From Isosphaeraceae bacterium (GTDB lineage Bacteria; Planctomycetota; Planctomycetia; Isosphaerales; Isosphaeraceae): a stretch of 64,000 nucleotides of DNA. The DNA lies in the NCBI GenBank assembly GCA_021324445.1, contig JAJPJC010000293.1:42036-106035 (forward strand), given 5' to 3'. This document shows, piece after piece, positions 43,759 to 51,783 of this stretch; position 1 is the first letter of the stretch, and every line of letters begins with the position of its first letter. The translations under genes were made by a program, and so were the position numbers. Under the pieces are notes generated by a model. That model had not been told where the DNA came from and did no database searches. It saw only the letters and a program-made list of their open reading frames with translations.

Positions 43759-44190
43759 ATGAGTAGTTCCGCCAGCCGGCGACGACGACCTTCGGTTCAT
43801 ATCACCTTGCAGCGGGCGGCTCGACTGCATCGACTGGTTCGCTTCCTGGCCGAGGCCTCCCGGCCCCGTGCGGCGGTCTTGTCGGAGCTGCGGATCGGCT
43901 TGCGGACCTTCTACCGGGAGTTGGAGTTCCTCAAGCGGTGCGGGGTGAAGGTGCGGTTCCGGTCCAAGCTCTACGTGCTGTCGGCGACGGTGGAACAGGC
44001 CGAGGGGCGGCTTCCCTTCCCCGACCCGCAATTGAGTTTCGCCGAGATGGCGGAATTGGCGCAGTGCGATTGCCCGGCCGGCCAGCGGCTGGCGGCGATG
44101 CTGGCCGACGTGATCAACCAACCCGATCCCCCGAAGAAGCGGCCGGCGGGTTCGGGCAAGGGCCGCAAACGAGCGTCCCGAACCCGGTGA
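43759..44190 (+). CDS. Small helix-turn-helix DNA-binding protein
   Basis: 143 residues from ATG at 43759. The segment RAARLHRLVRFLAEASRPRA, AVLSELRIGLRTFYRELEFL, KRCGVKVRFRSKLYVLS is a winged-helix HTH like the N-terminal domain of WYL/DeoR-type regulators, without the WYL effector domain that normally follows. The tail is Lys/Arg/Pro-rich (KKRPAGSGKGRKRASRTR). A small transcription factor, perhaps for the diiron/homogentisate genes 180 bp downstream on the same strand (inference). Confidence 0.72.
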   Translation: MSSSASRRRRPSVHITLQRAARLHRLVRFLAEASRPRAAVLSELRIGLRTFYRELEFLKRCGVKVRFRSKLYVLSATVEQAEGRLPFPDPQLSFAEMAELAQCDCPAGQRLAAMLADVINQPDPPKKRPAGSGKGRKRASRTR

Positions 44191-44369
44191 CCGGCCGCGC
44201 CGCGGATTCCCCCAAGGAAGACCCCTTGCGGCCGCTCGGCAAACCCGCTAGAGAAACCCCTCCAGCGCACCGATCGGAGGTGAGAGAGGGTCTACCCGCC
44301 CGCCGCGTTTCGTCTACAATGAGAGAAACAAGTCCCCCGTTCCTCTCCTTCCAGTCCAGGGGGTATCTC

Positions 44370-45284
44370 ATGGCGACGGCGACCCATCACGAGCGGGTCT
44401 CTCCTCGGATCGAGGAGCGGCTGCGACGCGGCGAATTGACGGAGGAGCAGGTCGAGGCCTTCGGCGATTTCCTCGACCGCGTCGAGCGCGACCTGCTCCA
44501 TCATCGGATCATCACGGACAATGCCTATACGCGCTGGTTCCGCGCCGGGCAGGCGACCGATGCCGAGCTGGCGCACTTCGTCCGCCAGTTCTCGGTCTTC
44601 TCGAATCAATTCCTGGTCGCGGCCCTGCTGCGGGTGATCAACGCACCGAGTCTCCAGCAGGCGCGGGCGGCCAAGGAAATCTTGATGAACGAGCTGGGGG
44701 TGATCTACCGGCGGACCGACGGCAGGACCACCTCGGGTCAGGCGGTGGCCGACGAGGAAGCGAAGGACCGCGAGGGTGACCCCGAGCTGGTCAGCACCGA
44801 GGGCACGGTCGATGGCGGGACCTTCCGGTTCCGGGCCGCCCATTTCGAATGGCTGCTGGCCGTCGGGGAAGCGCTGGGCCTGGGCTTCGACGACCTGGGG
44901 AAGCGCCGCCATGGGCGAGCCTATACTCTGCGGTTTTGCGACGAGCTCCAGCGACTTTATGGCAACGAGGATGACCGGATCGCGGAGGGGGCCAGCTTCG
45001 CGGTGGAGAACTGGGCGGCCGCCGGCTTCTGGCAGGAGCTGGAAGACGGCTTGCTCGACATCAAGGCGACCCGCCTGCCTGCCCTGAAAGTCGCCTTCTT
45101 CACCTGGCACAACCGGGTCGAGGCCCAGCATGCCGGCCACACCCTGGAAGAGCTGGAAGGTGTCTTCTTCGCTCCGCGCTTCGATGAGGCCAAGTTCTTC
45201 CAGGGCGCGCACGAGGTCCTCGACGCCATCGCCACGTTCTGGGGCGGCCTGGAAGATGACCGGATCCACGGCGTGCTCGATTGA
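44370..45284 (+). CDS. Heme-oxygenase-like diiron (TenA/CADD-superfamily) protein
   Basis: 304 residues. All-helical sequence with an arrangement of acidic and His residues like heme-oxygenase-like diiron proteins: NELG (Glu108), AAHFEW (His158, Glu160), AVENWAAAGFWQELEDGL (Glu213), TWHNRVEAQHAGHTLEELE (His247, Glu251, His254). These proteins use O2 at an iron pair for oxidation or fragmentation of small substrates, or take part in cofactor making. The start at 44370 has a GGGGG stretch upstream. HPPD follows after 47 bp on the same strand, so it is probably co-transcribed with aromatic catabolism; its substrate is unknown. Confidence 0.75.
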   Translation: MATATHHERVSPRIEERLRRGELTEEQVEAFGDFLDRVERDLLHHRIITDNAYTRWFRAGQATDAELAHFVRQFSVFSNQFLVAALLRVINAPSLQQARAAKEILMNELGVIYRRTDGRTTSGQAVADEEAKDREGDPELVSTEGTVDGGTFRFRAAHFEWLLAVGEALGLGFDDLGKRRHGRAYTLRFCDELQRLYGNEDDRIAEGASFAVENWAAAGFWQELEDGLLDIKATRLPALKVAFFTWHNRVEAQHAGHTLEELEGVFFAPRFDEAKFFQGAHEVLDAIATFWGGLEDDRIHGVLD

Positions 45285-45331
45285 GGCACGCCGGCGCTCC
45301 CGGCTCGCCCCCGCTTGCGGAGACCACCGAC

Positions 45332-46438
45332 ATGACCGTCGACCCCCTGGCGCTGAAGCGCATCGACCACGTGCGCATGTTCGTGGGCAACGCGCGGCAG
45401 TCCGCGTATTTCTACCGGAATGCCTTCGGCTTCGACGTGATCGCGTACGCGGGACTGGAGACTGGAGTGCGGCACGAGGCGGCCTATGTGCTCCGCCAGG
45501 GGCACATCACCTTCGTGCTGGCCTCGCCGTTGCGACCCGACCATCCCGAGGCCCATCGGCTGGTCCAGCACGGCGACGGCGTCCAGTCGATCGCCTTGGA
45601 GGTCGAGGACGTCCCGGCGGCGTTCGCGGCCGCCGTGGCGCGCGGGGCCCGGCCCGCGACCCCGCCCCGCACGATCGAGGACGAGCACGGCGCCTATGAC
45701 TTCGCCGAGATCCACGCCTATGGCGACACCACCCACGCCCTGGTCAACCGCGCGCGGTATCACGGCGTCTTCGCGCCCGGGTTCCAGCCGCTGGACCCGG
45801 ATCGCTACAGCCCCCGGACCTTCCACCCGGTCGGACTCAAGGCGATTGACCACATCGTCGCCAACGTCGAAGAGGGCAAGATGGGCGACTGGGTCGATTA
45901 TTACAGCAAGATCATGGGCTTCTCGCTCCTGGTCAGCTTCGACGACAAGGACATCAGCACCGAGTACTCGGCCTTGATGTCGAAGGTGGTCGCCGACGGG
46001 CGCGGGCGGATCAAGTTCCCGATCAACGAGCCGGCCCACGGCCGGCGGAAGTCCCAGATCGAGGAGTACCTGGAATACTACGGCGGTCCGGGCGTGCAGC
46101 ACATCGCCCTGGCCACCGGCAACATCATCGAGAGCGTGCGGGCCATGGCCGCCAACGACGTCTCGTTCCTCAAGGTGCCCCAGGCCTATTACGAGCGGCT
46201 TCCCGAGCGCGTGGGCACGATCCGGGAGGACTTGCACGAACTGGCCGAGCTGGGCATCCTCGTCGACCGCGACGACGAGGGCTACCTGCTCCAGATCTTC
46301 ACCAAGCCGGTCGAGGACCGGCCCACGCTGTTCTTCGAGATCATCCAGCGCCGCGGGGCGCGGAGCTTCGGCAAGGGGAACTTCAAGGCCCTCTTCGAGG
46401 CGATCGAGCACGAACAGGCGCGCCGCGGGACGCTTTGA
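45332..46438 (+). CDS. hppD: 4-hydroxyphenylpyruvate dioxygenase
   Basis: 368 residues; converts 4-hydroxyphenylpyruvate to homogentisate with Fe(II) and O2 in Tyr/Phe breakdown. Two vicinal-oxygen-chelate halves: the N-terminal half begins IDHVRMFVGNARQSAYFYRN, the catalytic half GLKAIDHIVANVEEGKMGDW. Iron ligands are His in AIDHI, His in GVQHIALAT and Glu in LFFEIIQR. The conserved PINEPAHGRRKSQIEEYLEY and KGNFKALFEAIEHEQARRG at the C-terminus are present. The other homogentisate genes follow. Confidence 0.97.
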   Translation: MTVDPLALKRIDHVRMFVGNARQSAYFYRNAFGFDVIAYAGLETGVRHEAAYVLRQGHITFVLASPLRPDHPEAHRLVQHGDGVQSIALEVEDVPAAFAAAVARGARPATPPRTIEDEHGAYDFAEIHAYGDTTHALVNRARYHGVFAPGFQPLDPDRYSPRTFHPVGLKAIDHIVANVEEGKMGDWVDYYSKIMGFSLLVSFDDKDISTEYSALMSKVVADGRGRIKFPINEPAHGRRKSQIEEYLEYYGGPGVQHIALATGNIIESVRAMAANDVSFLKVPQAYYERLPERVGTIREDLHELAELGILVDRDDEGYLLQIFTKPVEDRPTLFFEIIQRRGARSFGKGNFKALFEAIEHEQARRGTL

Positions 46439-46440
46439 AA

Positions 46441-46529
46441 CACGCAGGTCAGGCTTGAGCCTGACGCGATGCACGCAGGTCAGGCTTGAGCCTGACGCGA
46501 TCTGGTTCCTTGTCAGGCTCAAGCCTGAC
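46441..46529. repeat. Three copies of palindrome family A
   Basis: GTCAGGCTTGAGCCTGAC at 46448-46465 and 46479-46496 lies in two 31-bp direct repeats (30 bases the same), and the reverse-oriented form GTCAGGCTCAAGCCTGAC is at 46512-46529. The block sits between hppD and the FAH-family gene and can fold as single hairpins or as a larger one. Confidence 0.8.
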
Positions 46530-46540
46530 CTACACTGACC

Positions 46541-47302
46541 ATGCGATATCCCCTCCCCGCGGTGGCCAGCATCCGCGACTTCTACGCGTTCGAGCAGCAC
46601 GTGGCGACGTGCCGGCGGCATCGCGGGCTGGAGATGGTTTCCCAGTGGTACCAGGTGCCGGTCTTCTATTTTTCCAACCCGGCGGGCGTGATCGGCCACG
46701 ACGCCGAGGTCTGGGCGCCCCGGGGCAGCGCCGAGCTGGATTATGAGCTGGAGCTGGCCTGCGTGATTGGCCGGGCGGCCCGCGACCTCCCGGCCGACGA
46801 CCGGGCGCTGGAGGCCGTGGCCGGTTTCACGATCATGAACGACTGGAGCGCCCGCGACCTCCAGCGCGTCGAGATGGCGGTCGGGCTGGGGCCGAGCAAG
46901 GGGAAGGACTTCGCGACCGCGCTGGGCCCCGAGCTGGTCCCCTTCGATGAGCTGGCCGACTGCTACCGCGACGGCCGCCTGCACCTGGAGATGACCGCCA
47001 CGGTCAACGGCCGCTTGCTGTCGCGGGGCAACTCGGGGACGATGTACTGGACCTGGCCCCAGTTGCTGGCGCACGCCAGTCGAGACGCGACCCTCCGGCC
47101 CGGCGATGTGCTGGGCTCAGGAACCGTCGGGACCGGCTGCATCCTCGAGCTGACGCCCGAGCAGGCCGGGGGCTGGCTCCAGCCGGGCGATGTGGTCGAG
47201 CTGACCGTCGAACGACTGGGGACCTTGCGCAATCGCGTGGTGGCTCATCCTGTGAACAGGATCGCGGAGTCGCCAGACGGAGCCGGCTCCTACAAGGGTT
47301 GA
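46541..47302 (+). CDS. Fumarylacetoacetate hydrolase family protein
   Basis: 253 residues. DYELELACVIG (metal-binding Glu), GFTIMNDWSARDLQRVEM (conserved WSARD Asp), SKGKDFATALGPELVP, MTATVNGRLLSRGNSGTMYW, GDVLGSGTVGTGC and WLQPGDVVELTVERLG make a complete FAH-fold enzyme. Between HPPD and homogentisate dioxygenase it most likely splits fumarylacetoacetate to fumarate and acetoacetate, though many FAH-family enzymes act on other beta-keto acids. Maleylacetoacetate isomerase is not in the window. The last 13 residues (IAESPDGAGSYKG) and the stop are encoded by a dispersed repeat. Confidence 0.9.
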   Translation: MRYPLPAVASIRDFYAFEQHVATCRRHRGLEMVSQWYQVPVFYFSNPAGVIGHDAEVWAPRGSAELDYELELACVIGRAARDLPADDRALEAVAGFTIMNDWSARDLQRVEMAVGLGPSKGKDFATALGPELVPFDELADCYRDGRLHLEMTATVNGRLLSRGNSGTMYWTWPQLLAHASRDATLRPGDVLGSGTVGTGCILELTPEQAGGWLQPGDVVELTVERLGTLRNRVVAHPVNRIAESPDGAGSYKG

Positions 47303-47349
47303 ACGCCGCCATCTTCCTGTAGGAGGCGGCTGCGTCCGCCGATCCCCAC
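47260..47349. repeat. Family B inverted repeat, copy 2, overlapping a gene end
   Basis: Close copy of 25785-25875 with about ten differences over 90 bases. Inner arms around ACGGAGCCGGCTCCT (47277-47291) and AGGAGGCGGCTGCGT pair imperfectly. The FAH-family reading frame enters it and stops at 47300-47302; the element ends 28 bp before the homogentisate dioxygenase start. Confidence 0.8.
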
Positions 47350-47377
47350 TCTCTCTCGGATTTCGGAGGGCTCATTC

Positions 47378-48547
47378 ATGCCGCCTTATCTGCGACTCGG
47401 CTCGATCCCGCGCAAGCGGCACATTGCCCATCCGCAACAGCCCGGGTTCAAAGGCGAGGGGATCCACTACGAAGAGGTGGTGACGCTCGCGGGCTTCTCG
47501 CGGGCCTATAGCCTGGTCTATCACTTGCGTCCGCCGACGCGGGTGACCCGGCTGGAGCCGGCCGGCACGGTCGCGCTGGACCTGGGCGAGGAGGCCACGC
47601 TCCGGCATCACCACTTCAAGACGCGGGCCATCCCTCGGATGGGCGACCCGATCACGGGTCGCATGGCGTTGCTCGGGAATGAGGACGTCGTCCTGGCGCG
47701 GTGTCGACCGGCCAAGCCCCAGGACGAGCTGTTCCGCAACGCGGATGCCGACGAGGTCCTGTTCGTCCATGCCGGCCGCGGCACCTTGCACACGATGTTC
47801 GGCCCGCTGCCGTTCCGGGAATTCGACTACATCGTCATCCCGCGCTGCACGACCTATCGCCTGGCCTTCGAGCCGGGCAGTGCGCCCGACCTGCTGCTGA
47901 TCGAAGCCAAGGGGAACGTGACGATCCCCGCGCGGTATCTCAACCCGGACGGCCAGTTGCGGCTCGGTTCGCCCTACTCCGAGCGCGACCTGCACGGCCC
48001 GCGGGAGACCACGGTCATCGACCTGGAGCAGGAGACGACCGTCCTGGTCAAGGACGGCCGGCGACTCACGCGCTATACCCTGGCGAGCCATCCCTTCGAT
48101 GTGGTCGGGTGGGACGGGATGGTCTATCCCTACACGTTCAACGCCGACGACTTCGAGCCGATCACCGGGACGGTCCACCAGCCCCCGCCCGTCCAGCAGA
48201 CCTTCGAGGCGCCGGGATTCGTGGTGTGCACCTTCGCCCCGCGGCTGCTCGACACGCACCCCGAGGCGATCAAGGTCCCCTATGCCCATTCGAACGTCCA
48301 GGCCGACGAGGTGTTGTATTATGTCCGCGGGCGCTTCGGCAGTCGCCGGGGCGTCGAGGAGGCCTCGATCACGCTCCATCCCCGCGGCATCCCCCACGGC
48401 CCGCACCCCGGCACCATCGCCGCCAGTCGCGATCTTCAGCGGACCGACGAGCTGGCCGTGATGGTCGACACCGTCCGGCCGCTGCGCCTGACACGGGAAG
48501 CGCTCAACCTGGACGATCCGTCGTATCCCCTGAGCTGGGTCGACTAA
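47378..48547 (+). CDS. hmgA: Homogentisate 1,2-dioxygenase
   Basis: 389 residues; opens the homogentisate ring to maleylacetoacetate with Fe(II) and O2. It has the cupin architecture of the family: DEVLFVHAGRGTLHTMFGPL, FDYIVIPRCTTYRLAF, FDVVGWDGMVYPYTFNADDF, PYAHSNVQADEVLYYVRGRF and the iron-site segment HPRGIPHGPHPGTI. Shorter than the animal enzyme (about 440) but typical for this bacterial branch. The flavin reductase-like gene starts directly after its stop (TAAATG). Confidence 0.93.
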   Translation: MPPYLRLGSIPRKRHIAHPQQPGFKGEGIHYEEVVTLAGFSRAYSLVYHLRPPTRVTRLEPAGTVALDLGEEATLRHHHFKTRAIPRMGDPITGRMALLGNEDVVLARCRPAKPQDELFRNADADEVLFVHAGRGTLHTMFGPLPFREFDYIVIPRCTTYRLAFEPGSAPDLLLIEAKGNVTIPARYLNPDGQLRLGSPYSERDLHGPRETTVIDLEQETTVLVKDGRRLTRYTLASHPFDVVGWDGMVYPYTFNADDFEPITGTVHQPPPVQQTFEAPGFVVCTFAPRLLDTHPEAIKVPYAHSNVQADEVLYYVRGRFGSRRGVEEASITLHPRGIPHGPHPGTIAASRDLQRTDELAVMVDTVRPLRLTREALNLDDPSYPLSWVD

Positions 48548-49153
48548 ATGCTCATCGATGTCGCCTCCGCCGAGGTCGTGACGGTCTACCAGGCGCTGGT
48601 CGGGATCGTGACCCCCCGGCCAATCGCGTGGGTGACGACGGTCGACGATCAGGGCCGGGTCAACCTGGCGCCGTTCAGCTTCTTCAACGCCTTCGGCGCC
48701 AACCCGCCGGTCGTCGTCTTCTCGCCGACCCTGCGCCGCGACGGCTCGAAGAAGGACACGCTGCTGAACCTGGAAGTCGTCCCGGAGTTCGTCCTCAACG
48801 CGGCCGTGGAGGACCTCGCCGCGCCGATGAACGCGACCTCGAAGGAGCTGCCCCGCGGCCAGAGCGAGGCCGAATCCGCGGGCTTGACCTTGCGGCCGGC
48901 GGTGAAGGTCCGCCCGCCGCGCGTGGCTGAGTCGCCCGTCCACATGGAATGCCGCGTGCGGCAGATCCTCCCCATCGGCGACGGCCCCATCGCGGCCAAC
49001 CTCGTGATCGGCGAGGTCCTGCTGATCGACATCGACGACGCGGTCCTCGACCCCTCCGGCCGCGTGGATCCGCGCAAGCTGCGGACGATCGCCCGACTCG
49101 GCGGCAGCTCCTACTGTCGCAGCACCGATCTCTTCGAGATGGAGCGACCGTGA
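48548..49153 (+). CDS. Flavin reductase-like FMN-binding split-barrel protein
   Basis: 201 residues. YQALVGIVTPRPIAWVTTVD, VNLAPFSFFNAFGANPPVVV and KDTLLNLEVVPEFVLNAAVE are the FMN-binding split-barrel signatures of the flavin reductase/DIM6 family. No separate NAD(P)H domain exists. The ATG abuts the hmgA stop, so translation is coupled and a role in the aromatic pathway is expected: perhaps supplying reduced flavin, or handling a side product. It is the last gene of the cluster. Confidence 0.88.
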   Translation: MLIDVASAEVVTVYQALVGIVTPRPIAWVTTVDDQGRVNLAPFSFFNAFGANPPVVVFSPTLRRDGSKKDTLLNLEVVPEFVLNAAVEDLAAPMNATSKELPRGQSEAESAGLTLRPAVKVRPPRVAESPVHMECRVRQILPIGDGPIAANLVIGEVLLIDIDDAVLDPSGRVDPRKLRTIARLGGSSYCRSTDLFEMERP

Positions 49154-49242
49154 GCGGCGTTGCCCATTCCAGCGGTGCAGAGTAGACTCATGGGCGATGA
49201 TCGGAATCGGGTGAGTTGTCTCGGTTGCCAGGAGTGAACTCT

Positions 49243-49859
49243 ATGTCCACGATCACATCAACGGCGCCGACGCTGCCGACGCCGCGACTCCCCCTGGCAT
49301 CGCCGGCAGTTTACCGCATGACGGTGGACGAATACGAGCGGATCGCGGATGCGCTGGATGCTCCGGTCGAACTCATCGACGGCTACTTGGTGGAGAGGAC
49401 GGACATGAATCCACCTCACGTGCTGGTCACGGAACGATTGCGACGACGGCTCGATCGGATGGTCGGGCCGGGGTGGTTCGTCCGTGAGGACAAGCCCGTG
49501 CGGATCCCTGACTTCGATGAGCCCCGGCCGGATCTGGCCATTGTGCGGGGCGATCCCGAGACGTACGACGATCACCACCCCGGGCCGGAGGACGTGGCGC
49601 TCTTAATCGAGGTTTCCCAGGCCAGCCTCGGTCGCGATCAAGGCAACAAGTGGCTGGCTTACGCCCCCGCAGCGGCATTCCCGTCTACTGGATCGTCAAC
49701 TTGGTGGATCGTCAGGTCGAGCTCTACACCCATCCGGGCCCGGCGGGCTGCGGGTCCCGCGTGACCTTCCAGGCCGGCCAGGATGTGCCTGTCGTGGTCG
49801 CGGGTGTCGAAGTTGGTCGCATCGCCGTCGCCGAGATCCTGCCTCGCCAACGGCCGTAA
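49243..49859 (+). pseudogene. Uma2-family (DUF820) gene with frameshift
   Basis: The first frame gives a normal Uma2 N-terminus (YRMTVDEYERIADALDAPVE, LIDGYLVERTDMNPPHV, EPRPDLAIVRGDPETYDDHH) to GNKWLAYA. After a run of five C (49664-49668) the homologous continuation RSGIPVYWIVNLVDRQVELY is in another frame and ends at 49859 with GRIAVAEILPRQRP. Two extra C, or one missing, explains it. Either a pseudogene or a slippage/sequencing artefact, since everything else is well kept. Uma2 proteins have a PD-(D/E)XK nuclease fold and unknown roles. Confidence 0.8.
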
Positions 49860-50081
49860 AGCAGCGGGCGGCCAATACTCACGTGCTTCCGTGCCGGGAC
49901 CACCTCATGGTATTGTGGTCGCACCCGTGTTCTCCATGTGCATGTCGGAACGGCCGACTTGCCTGAGGGACCATGGGCTTCATCCGGGGAGACTCACCAT
50001 GAGGAGGCGGAAGCAATCTCTTGGGCGATGATGGGTATTTCCCGGGTTTGACGCACGAACGTCCTGGGCGAGAACTGCCGT

Positions 50082-50350
50082 ATGCCGAAGCCAACCGGCC
50101 ACCAGCGGGAGTTCATCCAGGTCGACCCCCGATCACTCCGCCTGCCCGCCAGCCGTGTCGGTGGTGCGGATCCTGCCAAACTGGCGAGGCGGATTTCCCG
50201 GCATGTCAAGAGCATCGATGGAAAGCCATCCCCCTCGTGGTTCGTGGCCGGAATGGAGAGTTGCAGCTCATCGATGGTGTGACTCGCTGCACTCGAGTCG
50301 GCAAACTCCTTCCTGGCCAACAGGTTACCGTTTGCCTGCGCGGTGATTGA
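50082..50350 (+). pseudogene. Small ParB-like gene, frameshifted
   Basis: Frame one reads MPKPTGHQREFIQVDPRSLR and DPAKLARRISRHVKSIDGKP. Near 50223-50235 the sense passes to another frame with IPLVVRGRNGELQLIDGVTR and TRVGKLLPGQQVTVCLRGD to the stop. The second part resembles the (L/V)VVR...ELIDGxxR core of ParB-like nuclease domains. A one-base change would rejoin the halves into about 88 residues. The family assignment is tentative. Confidence 0.45.
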
Positions 50351-50404
50351 AACTCGGCCCAAACTCGACCTGTCCCGCTTCCCCACGGTGGGAGACCAAA
50401 TTCA

Positions 50405-50833
50405 ATGAACACATATAAATGTTGTCCACCGATGGGATCTCTGACGAAGCTCAGCCACCTGTATCCAGACATGCGCTTTGTCCAACTTATCGAGATGCTC
50501 GCCGTACTCTCGAGTGAAGAAACGCCGATAAGTGCTACCGACCTCGATGACGATCGATTAACCTGCGCAGCATCTCGTCACGCGGAACATCGGCGACATC
50601 AACTGGAGGCCGGGAGTCGTCCCATGCTGGATCGTCCCCTCGCCGAGACGCGGGCCGAATTGCTGGAAGCGCTGCAACGGGTTTGGGAGCGTGACCGCGA
50701 TTGGCGCCTTGGCTCCCTGGTCGAGCATCTCGCCGCCTTATCGGGGGCCAGCCTTTACGAGGCCGAGGACGAACAACTGATCGCCGCTGCGCGCACCCGC
50801 CTCATCGAGCAAGCCGTTCCACCCAGTCCCTGA
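50405..50833 (+). CDS. Small protein of two related helical repeats, unknown function
   Basis: 142 residues. The N-terminal half has LTKLSHLYPDMRFVQLIEML with DLDDDRL; the C-terminal half has LLEALQRVWERDRDWRLGSL, VEHLAALSG and EAEDEQLIAA. Both match the same pattern (L-x(6)-(Y/W)-x-D-x-R-x-x-x-L-(I/V), then an acidic segment) that I associate with small proteins of about 70 residues in cyanobacteria and planctomycetes. The second half could be translated alone from ATG at 50624, which has GGAGG upstream, so this may be two genes read in one frame. Function unknown; it lies 12 bp before the sugar isomerase gene. Confidence 0.6.
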   Translation: MNTYKCCPPMGSLTKLSHLYPDMRFVQLIEMLAVLSSEETPISATDLDDDRLTCAASRHAEHRRHQLEAGSRPMLDRPLAETRAELLEALQRVWERDRDWRLGSLVEHLAALSGASLYEAEDEQLIAAARTRLIEQAVPPSP

Positions 50834-50845
50834 GGCGAGGCGCGG

Positions 50846-51691
50846 ATGCGACTTGGCTACAATACCAATGGCCTGGCACACCATCGCCTGCGGGATGCCA
50901 TCGAGCTGCTGGCCGATGAGGGTTATACCAGCGTTGCGATCACGCTGGACGCCGGCGCACTGGATCCCTTCGAGGAGCCGGCATCCCTGGCGCGGCAAGT
51001 CCACCAGGTCCGGGATGCGCTGGACCGCCGCGGGTTGGCCCGGGTGATCGAGACCGGGGCGCGTTACCTGCTCAACCCGCGCCTCAAGCACGACCCGACC
51101 CTGATGGATCCCGACCCCCGTCGCCGGGCCGTGCGCGTCGACTTCCTCCTGCGGGCCATCGATCTGGCCAAGGCCCTCGGGGCCGAGGCCGTCTCCTTCT
51201 GGTCGGGCGGCGCGCCGGGGCCGCTCGACGACGAGGACGGTCTGACCCGGCTTGCCGTGGCGCTCCAGCCCGTGCTGGCCCACGCCGAAGCGGCCGAGAT
51301 GCCCCTGGCCTTCGAGCCCGAGCCGGGCATGTTCATCGACACCCTCGATCGGTTCGCCCGCCTCGACGAGCGGATTCGCCACCCGCTCTTCGACCTGACG
51401 GTCGATGTCGGCCACGTGCACTGTTCGGGCGAAGGGGACATCGCCGGGTTGCTGCGGCGCTGGCGGAGCCGGATCCGGAACATCCATATCGAGGACATGG
51501 TTCCCGGCGTCCACGAACACCTGATGTTCGGTCAGGGGACGATGGAGTTCCCGCCGATCCTCGACGCGCTGCGCGCGATCGACTACCCGGGGGGCGTCCA
51601 CGTCGAGCTGAGCCGGCACAGCCACATGGCCGTCGAGGCCGTGCGCGCCTCGGCCGCCTTCCTCAAGCCGCTGATGAATCCGCCGAGATGA
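50846..51691 (+). CDS. Sugar phosphate isomerase/epimerase-family TIM-barrel protein
   Basis: 281 residues of the AP_endonuc_2/xylose-isomerase-like barrel. MRLGYNTNGLAHHRLRDAIE starts strand 1. Metal and substrate residues are visible as the Glu of LAFEPEPGMFIDTLDRF, the Asp-His of LTVDVGHVHCSG, the His-Glu of IRNIHIEDMVPGVHEHLMFG and VHVELSRHSH. The reaction cannot be fixed from sequence: isomerase or epimerase of a sugar or inosose-like compound. It follows the small two-repeat gene by 12 bp, which points to one transcript. Cytoplasmic. Confidence 0.85.
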   Translation: MRLGYNTNGLAHHRLRDAIELLADEGYTSVAITLDAGALDPFEEPASLARQVHQVRDALDRRGLARVIETGARYLLNPRLKHDPTLMDPDPRRRAVRVDFLLRAIDLAKALGAEAVSFWSGGAPGPLDDEDGLTRLAVALQPVLAHAEAAEMPLAFEPEPGMFIDTLDRFARLDERIRHPLFDLTVDVGHVHCSGEGDIAGLLRRWRSRIRNIHIEDMVPGVHEHLMFGQGTMEFPPILDALRAIDYPGGVHVELSRHSHMAVEAVRASAAFLKPLMNPPR

Positions 51692-51783
51692 GGTGATGCA
51701 CTCCCAGGTCGGCTGGCTGCATCCGCCCTTTTCTGCGATACTCCAATCTGTTGAGCAGACCCGATCGTCCCCCGAGGTCTTCG

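Noticed and set aside
46441..46501. Two 31-bp direct repeats as a possible CRISPR array
   Set aside because: The repeats are directly adjacent with no spacer, are themselves palindromic and recur elsewhere singly; they belong to the dispersed palindrome family.
44957..47074. 705-residue minus-strand frame across the homogentisate genes
   Set aside because: Antisense of HPPD and FAH-type genes; no motif.
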